NCBI GenBank assembly: GCA_949317995.1 | Contig: OX439046.1 | Span: 55,965,774 to 56,029,773 of the forward strand | Source of the DNA: Acholoe squamosa | Lineage: Eukaryota; Annelida; Polychaeta; Phyllodocida; Polynoidae | Direction of reading: 5' to 3' | Length of the DNA: 64,000 bases | In this document: piece after piece, positions 1-13,745 of the stretch | Numbering within the stretch: the first letter of the stretch is position 1 | How the letters are laid out: each line of letters opens with the position of its first letter | Notes under the pieces: model-generated | What the model saw: the letters and a program-made list of their open reading frames with translations, nothing else | What the model was told of the DNA's origin: nothing | Database searches by the model: none | Translations under genes and position numbers: made by a program

Positions 1-1571
1 AAAACGATACTACATTGCTGCATCAACGTGATGAATAGACATTGAGGTATCATGCCCATCTTAGCGGGTCAGTTTGATTATCGCTGAAGCCACCTGAATT
101 TCAATGTGGCTTCTGTAGGGAGACTAAGTAACGTCACATGACCGCACGTTCAAGGCCTAGCATATTATCGCCCACAGGCTTGAAGGATAGGAGAATTTTT
201 TAGGCCTAGCATAACTTTTTTAAGAATGAGAGTTGAGCCTTAAAATTTCATATATGGTGGGCCTCTAGGTCAATTCAAATATTGGTCATTTTAGTTCCAA
301 ATCAGATTTTTTTTACGACATGGTTTATCGTGAGACTTAGGCTCCCTATTGTGGCTTCTTCTGTTACGACCTTTTTACATGTCAGACCAGGTTTTCACTG
401 ATATATTTCATCTGATTACAAGTGCCCCAGGCACAGCTCCATTCCCGAGAAACCATCTCTAATCACAATGTAAAGACACCTCTTACTATTTAGGCCAGAC
501 CTAATCCTAAGATTACTAAATACTGCTATTAGGATGCTCCAGATTCCCTAGAAGCACCCTGCATCCACTCTGACTGTGTGTTATCAGTGTACAAACAGAC
601 TGAAGGAGGGTGGAAAGGCAGGGGCTGTTTGGAGTATGTCTCCTTGGGATTAGAACCCCAGCATCAGGTAATTAGGGGGCTGAGACCTTATCCAACAGTA
701 GCCCAAATTGCAGTTATATAGGGATGTATGCTACAGTGTTATAACATGAGTGACTGAAAGAACTGGGTTTGTGCATACCATTGAAATCAATATAAGTACA
801 TAAGTCCTCTGGGATTGGGATGCTGCAGATTCTACCATGGTCATATCTAATCTGTCCTTTCCAATACTACAGTTAACGAAGGAAAAGGTGAAAGAAACAA
901 ACAGTAATTCCCATAAGGGTAGGAGTAACATGGCAGCCAAGACATGAGGATCTGTTATAGTGATTTACATGTCTTACAGGTCACTAGATAAACACCAGTC
1001 TGAGTGTTACACAATGTTAGTTAGAGTCATCATCTAACATCAGCACACTTGAGCCACAACCCAGACCTGCATGGTCACAACCCCCTGCTCTAATAGGTCT
1101 TAGTTTTCCACAAGTACATTATAGGCTTTATCAACTTACCCAGGAATGCAACTTCTTGCTAGCTTTTGTTTTAAGAAAGTGGATTTTTTTTACCTGATGT
1201 CATACAATTTTATTTAACATTGCACTACCAATATTCCTTATCACTCTATCATAAACTTTGTCATTGCGAACATGATGCCAAAATATTGGTAGTCATTTAG
1301 AAAATAGCAACCACTATCTAAAATAGCTATAGCATATAATAGAAGCTGTGGCAGGTCCTCAAAATAACCTCCAACTTTATACCCTGCCTGCAGCTTCTGG
1401 TAACCATGGTTACCGACCCCACCTGTACACCTACAGACAAGGTGAACACAGACCACTGGTACTACTCCATTCAAACCACTGTGATAAAACGCTTCCTGAC
1501 CAACACACAAATACATCCGCCACCATGCGGGTACCAGCGAAAACCAGACTAACCGATACCATTGCCAATAC

Positions 1572-1970
1572 ATGACAACCTCTATCAGAGAGCTTCTGTA
1601 TGTTGGGAAGGACTGGGCTGAGTGAGCTGGTACAGCATGGGAGACCATTCTAAGACTTCTATCATTGCACTGTCATCTACAAGATATCCTCTAACATAAA
1701 AAAAGAGACACCAAACACCTCTATCAGAGAGCCTTCCTGGATGTGTGAGGTTTGAGCTAGATAGCTGGTGCTGCAGGAGACTTTGGAGCAACTGATGTGT
1801 TTCTGTCATATAGCTGCGCTCTGAGAGATGAACCCATAATAGGAACACATGACAATATCTATCAGAGAGCCTATGAATTTGTACTCTAGAATATGGGTGT
1901 TCGATCTGGTGGAGTTCCATAAAAGTGTCTTTCAGCCCCCTTATTAGAGCTACATGTATGGCCACTTGAG
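1572..1970. repeat. Three-copy tandem repeat of about 137 bp
   Basis: The CTCTATCAGAGAGC segment recurs at about 1580, 1716 and 1855, each time followed by loosely similar sequence. Confidence 0.5.
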
Positions 1971-3102
1971 TGACATGACAGCAAATCTATCTATTTATCA
2001 TCTGACTTATAGTTGTTACCTTTGCTAACAACACCTGTGAGGCTTTTGCACAAAAAACTGACCCATTACCAGTAGGTAGGTATGTGGCATAGAAGTACAC
2101 AGCCATCACTCACCTACCCCAAAGCATTCTACCTAACCCTTTTTCTTATGCTCTGGTGTTAACTCAAACTGGTATGCTCAAGTTGCATTAAACCTCTGGA
2201 GACAACATGAGCCATGAACTAAAAGCTACATGATAAATTTTTTCTCTTCTAATTCTCCAAGAGAATTTTTTCATTGAGAATTCTTCACACACTGTAAACA
2301 AACTGCTGTGACAGAAGCATCCTTTTTAATGCCGGTGGTGGTAAATTCACAGCCACAGCTAGAATGACTTAATTCAGCTGCATGTATTCATCTTTTTCTA
2401 CCTTTCTAAAAACACTAATTAAAGAAGACATAACCCATTGATTGAATAATGAAAGAGTGTGGGGAAGGAACCCCTAATTTCAAAAGCAGCTTTACCTTGC
2501 ATATATACATAAGTTCTACACAATAGCTGGCCAGCTGAACATGACATAAACTATACACCATCAAGGCTCTTTCTCTCCCAGCATGCAACTCCTGCCAAGG
2601 CCATTTTCTCCTCTGTTACTCACTCTACATCTCCATACAGAAGTGCAGGCTATCATCCTATGCAGGCTAACACACTGAAAATTTATAATGTGGAAAAATA
2701 CATGGAGCCCTGATATCTATATTACTAGTCTCACACATGGTTCATTTCTTGAGCCAATTCAACTCGAAACTTGTCTGGCCTTTATGTATCGCGATTTGAC
2801 GCATGACATGTGACCTGGGTGAAAGGCATACCTGGTACACACACATCAGATCTCATGGAGGCATAGAAGATATAGCTAGCAAAAACCAAGCAGTTCTTGT
2901 ATGACTTTTTGTGTGGGTACCAGTCAGTACTACTATTACTACCTCAGTGGCTTTTCCATCACCCTATTAACTGCTTACCACTGAGCCCTGTAAGTATGAC
3001 CACCTCATACCTCTGTGCTGAACCCCGGTGGGTGGAGAAATGGATGGCTACACCAGGAGGAAAGGTTAAGTAGTTTTTTAACACCAGACTCCAGTCACAA
3101 GG

Positions 3103-4105
3103 TACCGTAATGTATCTCTCGCGTGTAAGGCGTGTCTTATATGCGAATCAGAGCATAGATGCGCCTTGTAGCATTCCCCCAAGTTGGGGGTGCGCCTTAT
3201 ACGCGGGGTACCTCTACTTTCCAAATTGGATTCATGTTCACAAGTCATGTATTTTTTTTGACCAAAGAAAAGGTGTAGTTTATACCATGGTGCTCTGTAT
3301 ACCCATAAACTGCTGAATGAAGCATTCCATTCTGCTCATCATAAAAGTGTTTGTAAACATATGTACATCCCACTCACTGAGAGCTATATTAATTATATTA
3401 TTGACCTTTTAATCAAGAGAATCCATGCAGCATTATAATTAATACTGCTGCCACAGTCTGTGCTGCCGCCTGTAGGGATGGGAGTCACCAAACACAAAAA
3501 AAAAGCTCAAATAGAACCCCTTAAGTAAAGGTTTTATATAGGAATATATAGGACTTTCGACCTGGAAAATGACTGAAATCAGGGAAATCCTGAAGACTTC
3601 CATCCCTGAGGTGTAAAGTTGTATGTCCTTAAGGGAGTGATAGTTTTTTAACAACGGGGGGGGGGGGGGGGGGGGGGGGGGCTGGCGGGTTTGCGCACGG
3701 ACGCACAGAAAAAATTTCGACCCCCCCACTCGAGGGGGTAAATTTTTTTCAACCCCTCCCATAAGGACGAAAATCATGTGCAAACGTCCCCTTTTAGCCT
3801 AAAGTAACGCGCTGGGTTTTCCACTGAAAACAGGTGAAATTATTTGACCCCCCCCCCCATCAGAGGTGTTGAAAAAATTCTGACCCCCTCCCGGTCAAGG
3901 GGTTGAAAGAATTCTGACCCCCCCTCAAACCCACCAGCCCCCCCTGTTGTAAAAAAATGATCACTTCCTAAATGTTTCCTAGATTAACACCAGGCCTTAT
4001 ACACAGGGTTTTCAAAACATCAATTCAGAAGCACTAGATGCGCCTTCTACGCGGACTAGCCTTCTCTGAGTTGGGGGTGCGCCTTCTACATGAGAGATTA
4101 TGGTA
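3103..4105. mobile_element. CCGTAATCTCC-family miniature element, interrupted copy
   Basis: The ends are TACCGTAATGTATCTCTCGCG (in part, at 3103) and the inverted GAGATTATGGTA (to 4105), with CTTATACGCG-type units inside. A Harbinger-like element has inserted at 3633-3968, and a relic of another CAGGGATGAAAG-type element lies near 3570-3608. Confidence 0.55.
3633..3968. mobile_element. Harbinger-like miniature element with G-runs, TAA duplication
   Basis: Ends GGGAGTGATAGTTTTTTAAC and inverted TTTTTTTACA-type partner ending TCACTTCC, flanked by TAA (3630-3632, 3969-3971). A 3-bp TWA duplication and GGG terminus fit PIF/Harbinger. Inside are long G and C runs and paired GGGTTTGCGC / AAACCCACC segments. 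Same family as 23999-24290. Confidence 0.65.
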
Positions 4106-4509
4106 CTTTTTCTTACCGCGCTCTCTCATCGCAGCTACGTCAGACTGCCTAATTGTTGTTCACCATAAAACCGAGCCGAGTGAAGCCTGCTATTAGCCAG
4201 ACCGTTGGGTATTCATGTACTTGGTGTTCTTCAGTCTAAAGATGTGGGGGTGTTCTCTATACATTTAAAATTATACTCACCTCCTGAACCAGACTCTTTG
4301 ACTTAATTCCATTAAAACTACTTAAACTCACTTTTGAAGAACAATATTCTTGGTGAATATTCAGAAGGCAATGTCATCAAACATTTTCAGTAGGCAGTTT
4401 TAATTTGACAAAGATTCAAAGAAGTTTGATTTAATTTAAACCCAATCACTGCCAGCTTTTGAATCTTTACAGTCCACAACACAACTTAAGGCTTCACTTT
4501 CATTTGCCA

Positions 4510-4544
4510 CCATGATGCATCAGTAATGCATTGGTGCATCATGG
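4510..4544. repeat. Small palindrome, CCATGATGCA stem
   Basis: A 10-bp stem, CCATGATGCA and its complement, around a 15-nt loop. It belongs to a scattered family of TGATGCAT palindromes. Confidence 0.6.
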
Positions 4545-4625
4545 GATGGAAAGGGTCAGCATAATTCATTAAGGGCAGCACTGATGATCACTCAATATGG
4601 ATACATCTATACATCCTGACGACAA

Positions 4626-4830
4626 AGTGAGTGAGTGAGTGAGTAATAGATGTTTAACGCCATTTCGACAGCTAAGGTCATATTCATGGCGAGAACTACA
4701 TTACACAATTTCACAGAGAAATGTTTCAGTGCCCGCGCATATGTGCACCACACACATCCTGAGAGGATAGAAAAGAGGAGAAATAGACTGGGCTAGGGAA
4801 GCCCGCCTGATGACAAAGGGACACAACGTG
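4626..4830. repeat. GTGAGTGAG-led interspersed repeat
   Basis: A short GTGA run is followed by TAATAGATGTTTAACGCCAT and a G/A-rich body. Repeats with a GTGA run and a TTTAACGCC block are common in molluscan and some other lophotrochozoan genomes, from general knowledge. The 3' boundary is uncertain. Confidence 0.4.
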
Positions 4831-5469
4831 TAAATTATAAGGCCAAACATGACAATTGCCAAGTACACTTCAATCAGCTGGACTAATGGACTATTTAGCT
4901 CTCAATCAGGGTGCCACATTCTACAAAGGCCTTTTCATTGTTCAATTGTTATTAATTGCCGAGGTTACTGGTGCGGTATGAGTCATCATACATAGTGCTG
5001 TTAAGTCTTTCACCCCCCCCCCCTTTATACTAAATGAACTTCCCTTATGAAAGAAACTTTTTAAAATCAGTTTGGACTACAATTGCTGACATTTGACACA
5101 ACTCCCTTTTATCTTATGACCAAGGCCAGATTACCAAGTTCTAAACTTTGCTTCTAGGATATTAAGTTTTCAAGTTTCGAGTTTTCAAAGGTTTTTATTA
5201 CCAGGAATGTGAACGGAGTCAATATGAGAGGTTTTAAGGTATGATATGTCCCAATGCGGGTACAGATGTACAAAGCCGCACAGAAATACTCTATGCCAGG
5301 CACTGAGTTGTACCTCATAATCCCTTGCTCTTGTCCTTTTCAATTATCAACCGTGTAAGGACAGCATGATGTGATGTCTCAATGCTACACATCCATCTGC
5401 CATCACCATGCTTCTGTAATGCACTCCAAAGAAGCATCATTCCCACTCTTCATCAGTGTACCAACATGG

Positions 5470-5520
5470 CATGATGCATTAATGCAGCACCGGTGAGTAA
5501 CTGACCGCTCATGCATCATG
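5470..5520. repeat. Small palindrome, CATGATGCAT stem with GGTGAGTAAC centre
   Basis: A 10-bp stem (CATGATGCAT / ATGCATCATG) around TAATGCAGCACCGGTGAGTA and further bases. The centre matches that of the palindrome at 30151. Confidence 0.6.
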
Positions 5521-8500
5521 TGAACAAAATGGTCATCTCAGTGTTTTGGAAGAATGTGCCTTCTTTATAGGTTTAAAGAGTACACACTGTGTAGACAGAC
5601 TACATTGTACATTGCTAAGAGACAATTGAATTATTCAAGGTGTGTAATCATGAGCTCAATACCATCCTGGGATTCCACCTGGCCAAGGTTACATGTTACT
5701 TACATTGAGTATTTGGCATGTAAGCGGCAGGCCCACTCTTACACAACAAGTAGAGTAAGTTACCCCTGTAAGGGCAACATAATTCAATAATGTACTTGTG
5801 TCATCATGATGTATAAATGAAGCACTGGCGAGTTGATGCATCAATTCATACAATGTTTACAGGTTGTGACTCTCGTGTGATGCAGAGTTTACAGCAACAT
5901 TTACAGCGTCCTCTCGCTTTTAGTTTACAACAATTCTACAGAATGCCTCTGGGCATAATTGCTGCCCTTAAAGGTTAAAAAATAGTTGTTCAACTGAAAA
6001 TACAATCTGGTTTGAATCTAGTTGATGAGAAGTCCAAAATGAGACAGTTTATAACTAGGCTAAAAATCTATTCCAGCTAGAGAGAGGTGAAATCCTACTA
6101 TGGTCAGGATAGTTTTTATACCCGTTGATTTCTTCTTTTTTTTCTCTTTGTTTTTCTCCTCTCGTTTTTCTCTTGGGAAGAGGGGAGCACAAAGGCTTAC
6201 TGGAATAGAGTAGGCTGGGAATCCATTCTGGACACAAAGATGCTAGGAACTGAAGGCAGACACCAGATTTTAATTTCTTCATCTAATGAATCTTCATTGA
6301 ATTTGACCTATGATGGTGGCCTCAACCATTGAGTCATTTTCACCATTCCATTGAACTCATCTCCTAGATGATCATTTGAATTTGTGCATTAGCAACTATG
6401 ATGTGGTCTTAAAGATAAGGGTGGTATTAGGTACACTGCACTCTAGACTGAAGGCTGACTCAGACTCTACCCTCCCCCTCCTCTCCAATCTGTCACAACT
6501 CCCCCTCACAAACCCCCCTGCCCCCATCAGCATGTTATCTTTTTACTGCAGGTAAACAACCCTGGGACACCTCATCAACACATTCTCCAAGCTGAGTCTT
6601 AGTCCTACTGCAGCCCACATGGACCTGGCGGTTCCTCCAAGCGTTAACCCTTCAAGGGTAAGATATAGGCAATAAGTATATCCCATGTCTATTTACCTGA
6701 TACACACATAACAGCTGCAATCTGCCAATGCCATATTAAAATCGTAAGAATAAATGATTACGAAGCAGGAGTCAGTCCCGTCGTTCAGTCCGGGCTTTCA
6801 GTCTAGGCCTAGTACATGTATATTCAGGGGCAGTGTTGGATATGTCTTGGTAGTTTACAGCAATTAATGGGTTTATATGAGGCATCATTGAAGTTGATGC
6901 TTTTGTCGCCTACCCAAGTTCAAAGGCAGTGGGGCCTGACCTGCAGGGATAGTTGGCGGCTGTATTTGGGAGCGGAAAGGTATTTCCCTGTGATGAAGTA
7001 CTACTAGAAACTTCAAAACCTGCTTCCAATTTTCTAACATAGAAAATTCAATCTGACAGGTCTAGACCATATTTCTTTTTCTAATGAAGCCACAAGTACA
7101 CTCTCTAGCCATATACAACCTTCTAGGCAGGACCCAGAAGATAGCATCCATCTAGACATCTGAGTGGAGAGTGAGTGGCATGATAAGGAGAGTGTCCTCT
7201 TTGACCTTCTGACCCTAACCGGAAGTGGATCCTTGTACAAGGTACACCATGGAAGGATCATGTGGTCTGTAGTTCTGATGAGAAGCAGGTGTATTCAGAA
7301 GACGTCATGCCAAACGTCATAATGTCATGTTGCATGTCACAAACCAATGGCGACATACACTAGGATAACACCCTGTTGTGCCTTATAGAATCTGCCTCAA
7401 GTCAGGGTGCAGCTTATAGGTCAGGATTTTATAGAATTGTACTAAAAGTACCAAAATCTGGCCGCAGTTGCAAAGGTCTGGCATGAGCTCTGTATGCACC
7501 TTATAAGCAGGGTGTACCTTCTACACAGAGTGCACCTTATACTCAAGGTTATACACGAGATCAAATTGGGCATCACTACCTTTCCCCTTTCGATTGATGC
7601 TGCCTTGATACTCGAATGAAGATAAAGCCTTGAGGCATCATGCTGTTTTTGAATGGATTATCATTCTAGAACACAGTCTTTATCAGCCAACTCAAGAGAC
7701 TTGGTATACTAAGAACCAACTATGCCCCCAAAGTATACACTGCCTTGGGGCAGGGTCATGGCCAGCCACTTCACCCCTAAACCCCCTTACCCCCACCTCC
7801 TCGCTGCACCCTTAACATGGACCCCTGCATGTAGCATGAACCTCTACCCTACAGGCTACAGCATGTGTATTACACCGGGCGGTCAGTTTCACCCTTAGCG
7901 TCAGGTGTGCATTCAGCCGTACCCCACTAGCACTTGTATCCATGAAATTCAATTACAAAACATCCATTTCTCATTCTTGGTGATACTAGGGAATTGTAAA
8001 TAGCATTGTTCGTTGGGCTGTTTGAAACTGCAATTCTGAATTGCAGTTTCTGTTCCTACACCAGCAACATTGTTCTTTTTCTTCACACCCTCAGTACACC
8101 ATTAACACAAGGACACTATGTCGGCCAATGTACTAAGAGAGATGTGTGATTGATAAGAACTCCAAGTGTGAGCCCAGTTTCTGTCTGCATCCAGCCAAGA
8201 CTAACATCACCAGGCTGGTTCTCTATGGTGGCATCTTAGTATAGTGAGGCTGCGGTGGGGAGAACTTTTCAGTCTTTTCTCTTTCTCTACATATATTTTT
8301 TTCTTTTTTTGTGTGTGTTCCTTCAACTGTCCATCCATTTCTGGCACCACAACCATAGACTGTTTTTTGGTGTTGATGCATGATTGATACTCATGGTTCT
8401 CCTGGGATGTATATTAGTCTAAATCTACCTATCTAGTCAATACCACGTAGATGTTGTAGTAGCAAGGGGTTATGGTCTAATTTGTACGTAGTTCATTTCA

Positions 8501-8849
8501 TGACTTTGTTGCCTTACACAATATCGATTCACTTTTACAGCATAATTCATCAAGGGGAAATCTGGTTTGGGCATAGCAAGTACCCATGCCAACCACCCAT
8601 ACTAGTGTATAGAGCTGACGTGATGCCTATGCCATGTGGGAGGGTAGAGAGGGTTTGGTGAGGGCAAAGTCCAAGTACCCCTGTGTATACAGTCTGCTCA
8701 CTATGACCTTCAACATGACCTTGTATCAGCCTTATCAGTCAGGGGTACAGCAGGGTGAGGGCCACCTGGAGTGAGCAGAAATTACCCACTAAATACAGGC
8801 ATAGTCTTGTAAGTCTTATGCTGCCTTAAAAACCTAATTATAAGATATT

Positions 8850-9058
8850 AAGGTCTCACTAGAGTAAATCCTGCCCTTGCAAGGCCTTACTTTAGTAAAC
8901 CATGCCTTTAGGAGTAAATTCTAGTAAAGGTCTAACTATGGTAAATCTGGTCATAGCCAGGGTCTCATCATAAGAAATCCTGCCATAAATAAGGTCTTAC
9001 CATAGGAAATCCTGCCCTCCTTGGGTCTCACTATAGAAAGTCCTGTCCTACTTGAAGA
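8850..9058. repeat. Degenerate tandem array, unit about 40 bp
   Basis: GGTCTYACTATAGTAAATCC-like units with TGCCCTT segments repeat about five times. Confidence 0.55.
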
Positions 9059-9128
9059 TATGTAGTGAACCCAAGATCCAAGAAAAATATGTCCCAACCA
9101 ATATATCACTACGGTAAATGTATGTATA

Positions 9129-9142
9129 TGTGTGTGTGTGTT

Positions 9143-9225
<83 letters not shown>
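9129..9225. repeat. TG/TA microsatellite
   Basis: About nine TG units followed by about 39 TA units (9147-9225). Open frames crossing it encode only Tyr-Ile repeats. Confidence 0.95.
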
Positions 9226-9227
<2 letters not shown>

Positions 9228-10585
9228 TAGTTGGTACCATGCCCTGGGGCTAGCATCGTATATTAGTCTACATGACCCCATACTGAGAGGGGGTCATGGT
9301 AAACAGAATACCTCTGGGGGATCCGGGGTGACTCAAGTTTAACCTCCACTATAGGCCCTACTTACTTGTGTATTCCGACCAGCAACACAGAATACATGTA
9401 GTGGGTCATAAAACGCACTCTTAAGAACCATTATCTGTAATTTTACTGTTTATTTTCTTTTGATTAATATTTGCCTCAACCTTATTGGAAAATTGATTCC
9501 TTGTACCCTTGGGTAACTGACTTCAAGTGGATATATGTTTATGAAAGATAGAACAGCAAATGGACGTACCATTTATCACAATATTGGTGATTTTGTTTGG
9601 CAACTCATGCTATATTTGTGTTCGCATTTCTATCACCACACAGTTCATCATGACATCAATTGATGAGCTGTTAACAGGCTATAGGATGGAATAAGTAAGT
9701 CTAACTTCATTGACAATGACCTTACTTTACAACTTTACCCTGAATGTGATTCTAAAAGTATAAGACCAGTACTAGCTTAGGACACCTAGTATACTGGTAC
9801 CTGTTTAACTTTGACAGAAGCCACTTCCCCACTCATCTCTCTATCACCCTAGAACATGCCATTTGCCCCTTCACCTGTCCTTCCACTCCCTTGGTGCCCA
9901 CCTCTTGTTGTGACTGAGGGGTGAGAGCCTGGGGTGCAGACTGGTAAGGAGTAGACTGGAGGTGAGGGGAAGCACGGGTTGGTGGCCTGGGGCTACATGT
10001 CTGAGAGGCCTGCTGCAGCCTCCTGTGGGTGTCAGCTGTCTGCTGTAGGAGGCAACAGAGTGTGGCACATGGGGGGGGGGAGTGGGAGAGGGTAAGGTAA
10101 GGGGTCCAGGTAGGACTATGGAGTTCACCCATCCTGTGTTTTTGTGCATCAAGTCTATGTTTTTAATGAAGGGTAAGCATAGTATAGGTGATACAGGGGA
10201 CCAACATATTATATGTTCAGAACGCATCGCTGTGAAAAAGTCAAAATATTTTGGAAGCGCTGACTGCATCGAACGCCTGAGGTCATGATATGCATGGAAG
10301 CTTCTCAGTCCTAGTTTCACCCATTCAGCATCACAGCATTGGCTAGTGATTCGCTAGCAATGCATTGGTGTGCCATGCTGACCCTCCGCAAGAACTACAG
10401 GTCCGCACAACTTATGGATGTACCGGTACAGGTAGTACCGGCGAGTTACCCACCATAGCTGCATTCGTGTGGTAGCAGTGTCTGTCACTACCCCTCAGTA
10501 CCTTCACCCAGCATGGTTCAGTTAGTTATGGCTGGTGTATAGATGGCCAGGTACCAGGGGTGTGTCTGTCTGGGGATTACGCCTC

Positions 10586-13089
10586 TAAGCCCCATTCACC
10601 AAGGCCCCATCCATGAAGGCCCCCTAACGAAAGCCCCAAAGTCCTAAGGCCCCCTGGTCCTAAGGCCCCATACCTATTCGGCACCAAATATGTCATTCTT
10701 ACGTCATTTTTAAATCATTTTTACATCATTCTTACATCATCCATTACCTCCCCTATCCACCTTTTACATCATTCTTACATCATACCATTTTGTTAGTTAC
10801 CACTTACCTCCCCTATCCAGTTTATTCATCATACTTACATCATACTTACATCTTACATCATCTGGTACAGTTTCCGTCCTACTTACGTCATACTTACGTC
10901 ATACTTACGTCATACTTACATCATACTTACGTCATACTTACGTCATACTTACATCATACCTACGTCATACTTACATCATACTTACGTCATACTTACATCA
11001 TACTTACGTCGTACTTACGTCATACTTACGTCATACTTACGTCATACTTACATCATACTTACATCATACTTACGTCAAACTTACATCATACTTACATCAT
11101 ACTTACGTCATACTTACGTCATACTTACGTCATACTTACATCATACTTACATCAATGTAGTTATGTATTCTATTATCAGTTAGAAATACAGCATTGCTGT
11201 AATAGCTGCTCGGTCCTATTCTCTAGATTAATATAATTCTATTATCAGTTATTGCATTATTACTGAAATATTCTGGTTAATAGCTGACAAATAGTGAGTA
11301 ACTCCTGACATATATTGACTAATTGCTGACATATTGTGAGTAGATACTGACATGTGTTGACTAATTTCTGATATATAGTGATTAAATACTGACATAATAC
11401 TGACTGATTGCTGACAAATTGTGAGGAATTACTGACATATATTGACTATTTTCTGACAAATTGTGAGTAAATACTGGCATATATTGACTCATTTCTGACA
11501 AATTGTGAATAAATACATGGCAGTATTTACTCACAATTTGTCAGCAATTAGTCAATATAAGTCAGTAGGATACAAGGATGCAAAGGTAATGGATACAAAG
11601 GTAAAGGATGCAATTATTATGAAGGCTTAAGGAGGTTTAAGATACTTTTAAAAAAAAGTAACTGATAGGTACAACATTGTTGTAATGGCAGATGACCTCT
11701 TGAAGATTAAATATTGAAACCTTTCCATTATTTACTCACATTTTAATGAATAAATGTTAGTAATTACTCACTAGCACTTGGTCAATATATGTTAGTAATT
11801 GCTCACTATTTGTCAGCAATTAGTCAATATATGTTAGTACTTAGTCACTATATAACTGCAGTTAGTCAATATACGTCAGTAATTACTCACTTTGTCAGCA
11901 ATTAGTCAATATATGTCAGTAATTACTCACTATTTATCAGAAATTAGATAATATGTCAGTAATTACTCACTCTTTGTAAGCAATTAGTCAATATGTGTCA
12001 GTAATTACTCACTATTTGTCAGCAATTAGTCAATATACGTCAGTATTTACTCACTATTTGTCAGCACGCAGTCAATATATGCCAGTTCTTAGTCATTATA
12101 TAACAACACTTAGTCCACATATGTCAGTAATTACTCACAATTTGTCAGATATTAGTCAATATATGTCAGTAATTACTCACCATTTATCAGCAATTAGTCA
12201 ATATATGTTAGTAATTACTCACCATTTGTTAGCAATTAGTCGAAATATGTCAGTATTTACTCACAATTTGTCAGCAATTAGTCAATATACGTCAGTAATT
12301 ACTCACTATTTATCAGAAATTAGACAATATGTCAGTAATTACTCACTCTTTGTAAGCAATTAGTCAATATGTGTCAGTAATTACTCACTATTTGTCAGAA
12401 TGATGTAAGAATCAGGGTTCTCCGCAGATTCAAAAATCACACCGTAAACCCCGAGCAAGACGATGTGCTAGTCATTATGCAAACTTTCGATAAAATAATT
12501 ATCGGTTTAATGCCCATTATAGTGATATATGGTGGTTGAGATATTCATATTAGGAGATTTTCCATCCTTTTCACAAGAAATTACATGTTTTGACCCAGGA
12601 AAAGTGCTAAAAGGGGCATAACTTTGGTTCTAATTGATGGATTTTCAAAATTTAAACATCTACAGAGAGCTAAAATGACACCGGCGACGATTCTGGGGTT
12701 ATTTGACACCGGCGGTAGTAAAAATGACACCGGCGGCCCACCGGTGTCATTGCAGTGTGGGGAGAACCCTGAGAATGACGTAAGAATGATGTAAGAATGA
12801 TGTAAGAATGATGACGTAAGAATGATGACATAAGAATGATGATGTAAGAATGATGATGTAAGAATGACGTAAGAATGATGTAAGAATGATGTAATCTAAG
12901 GACCCTGCAACCTGTGACGTAAGAATGATGTAAGAATGACGTAAGAATGACGTAAGAATGATGTAATTATGATGTAATTATGACGTAATTGGGGTGATAG
13001 GTACTGGGGCCTTAGGACCTTGGGGCCTTAGGCACGGGGGGCCTTTAGCGTGGGGCTGTGGAAGATGAGGCCTTCTTCTATGGGGCTTT
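10586..13089. mobile_element. Foldback-type element: nested inverted arms made of tandem repeats
   Basis: The left arm reads AAGGCCCC-type units (10586-10680), then TTACATCAT-type units (10690-11157), then units of about 45 bp (11277-11515). The right arm repeats these in reverse order and opposite strand: 45-bp units (11518-12395), ATGATGTAAG units (12396-12990), GGGGCCTTAG units (13005-13089). The centre is near 11516. This is the architecture of foldback (FB/Galileo-like) elements. A 359-bp miniature transposon has inserted at 12413-12771. Open frames here are just translations of the repeats. Confidence 0.7.
12413..12771. mobile_element. Miniature element CAGGGTTCTCC...GGAGAACCCTG with 5-bp duplication
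   Basis: 359 bp with 11-bp terminal inverted repeats, flanked by AGAAT (12408-12412, 12772-12776). The interior has three GACACCGGCG motifs near 12680-12735. It interrupts the foldback element and is therefore younger than it. The ends look hAT-like, but the duplication is 5 bp. Confidence 0.75.
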
Positions 13090-13339
13090 CCATGGTACAA
13101 TCGTCTGTCTGTGTGTCTGTCTACCCCCCCCCCCCTTTACTCCTCTACAGGCCACTACAGGTAGATCATGGTTCAAGTAGACAGCCAGCTGGTACATATT
13201 ATATACACCCCTTACCCCCAACACATCCCCCCACCACCCCATGATCACATCTACAAACAAGACCCTTGTACCTCCTCCTCCTCCTACCATACCTACACCC
13301 TTACACCATCCCTACCCAAGTCTGATCGACAATAGTGTC

Positions 13340-13565
13340 TGACAAGATTACAAATGTATGTCTGATTGGTTCAATATACAAATTACATCTGATTGGTTCA
13401 TTTCAAAATACAAATGTATCTGATTGGTTCAATCCAAAATACAAATATAATTGAATGGTATATTTCAAAATACAATCATCTGATTACTCTAATTCCAATA
13501 TGCAAATGCATCTGAATAGTTCATTTTAATATACAACCATCTGATGAGTATAATTGGTTCATACC
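13340..13565. repeat. Tandem array, unit about 40 bp (CTGATTGGTTCA)
   Basis: Five or six units of ATCTGATTGGTTCA followed by AAAATACAAAT, each diverged. Confidence 0.6.
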
Positions 13566-13569
13566 CAGT

Positions 13570-13745
13570 ATACCGATGTAGCAGAGTGTCCAATGGGCAC
13601 GGCCATTGCTGAAGCTGATCATCAGCAGTTATAACTGATATCAGTTATCAGATGGGTACCACCTGCACCCCTAGATGACCGCAGTGAATAGTTTGGGTTA
13701 CTTTATTGGCTGATAATTATACCAGCTTAGTGGGTATATGCAATG
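13570..13745. repeat. Interspersed repeat of about 170 bp, copy 1
   Basis: Shares GTAGCAG, GGCCATTGCTG-GCT, TATCAGATGGGTACCA, CAGTGAATAG and TTGGCTGATAATTA segments in order with 55270-55440. No terminal repeats or tail were recognised. Confidence 0.55.

Noticed and set aside
8951..9342. Open frames with long Tyr-Ile runs on both strands
   Set aside because: Caused by the TA microsatellite.
10790..11236. 148-codon open frame of His-Thr-Tyr-Leu repeats
   Set aside because: It is a translation of the TTACATCAT-type tandem repeats in the foldback element; the repeat lacks stops by chance.
11995..12363. 122-codon open frame of repeated Ser-Tyr-His segments
   Set aside because: Translation of the 45-bp tandem units.
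10586..13089. CRISPR-like array
   Set aside because: Repeats are contiguous and degenerate without unique spacers of constant length, and the genome is animal.
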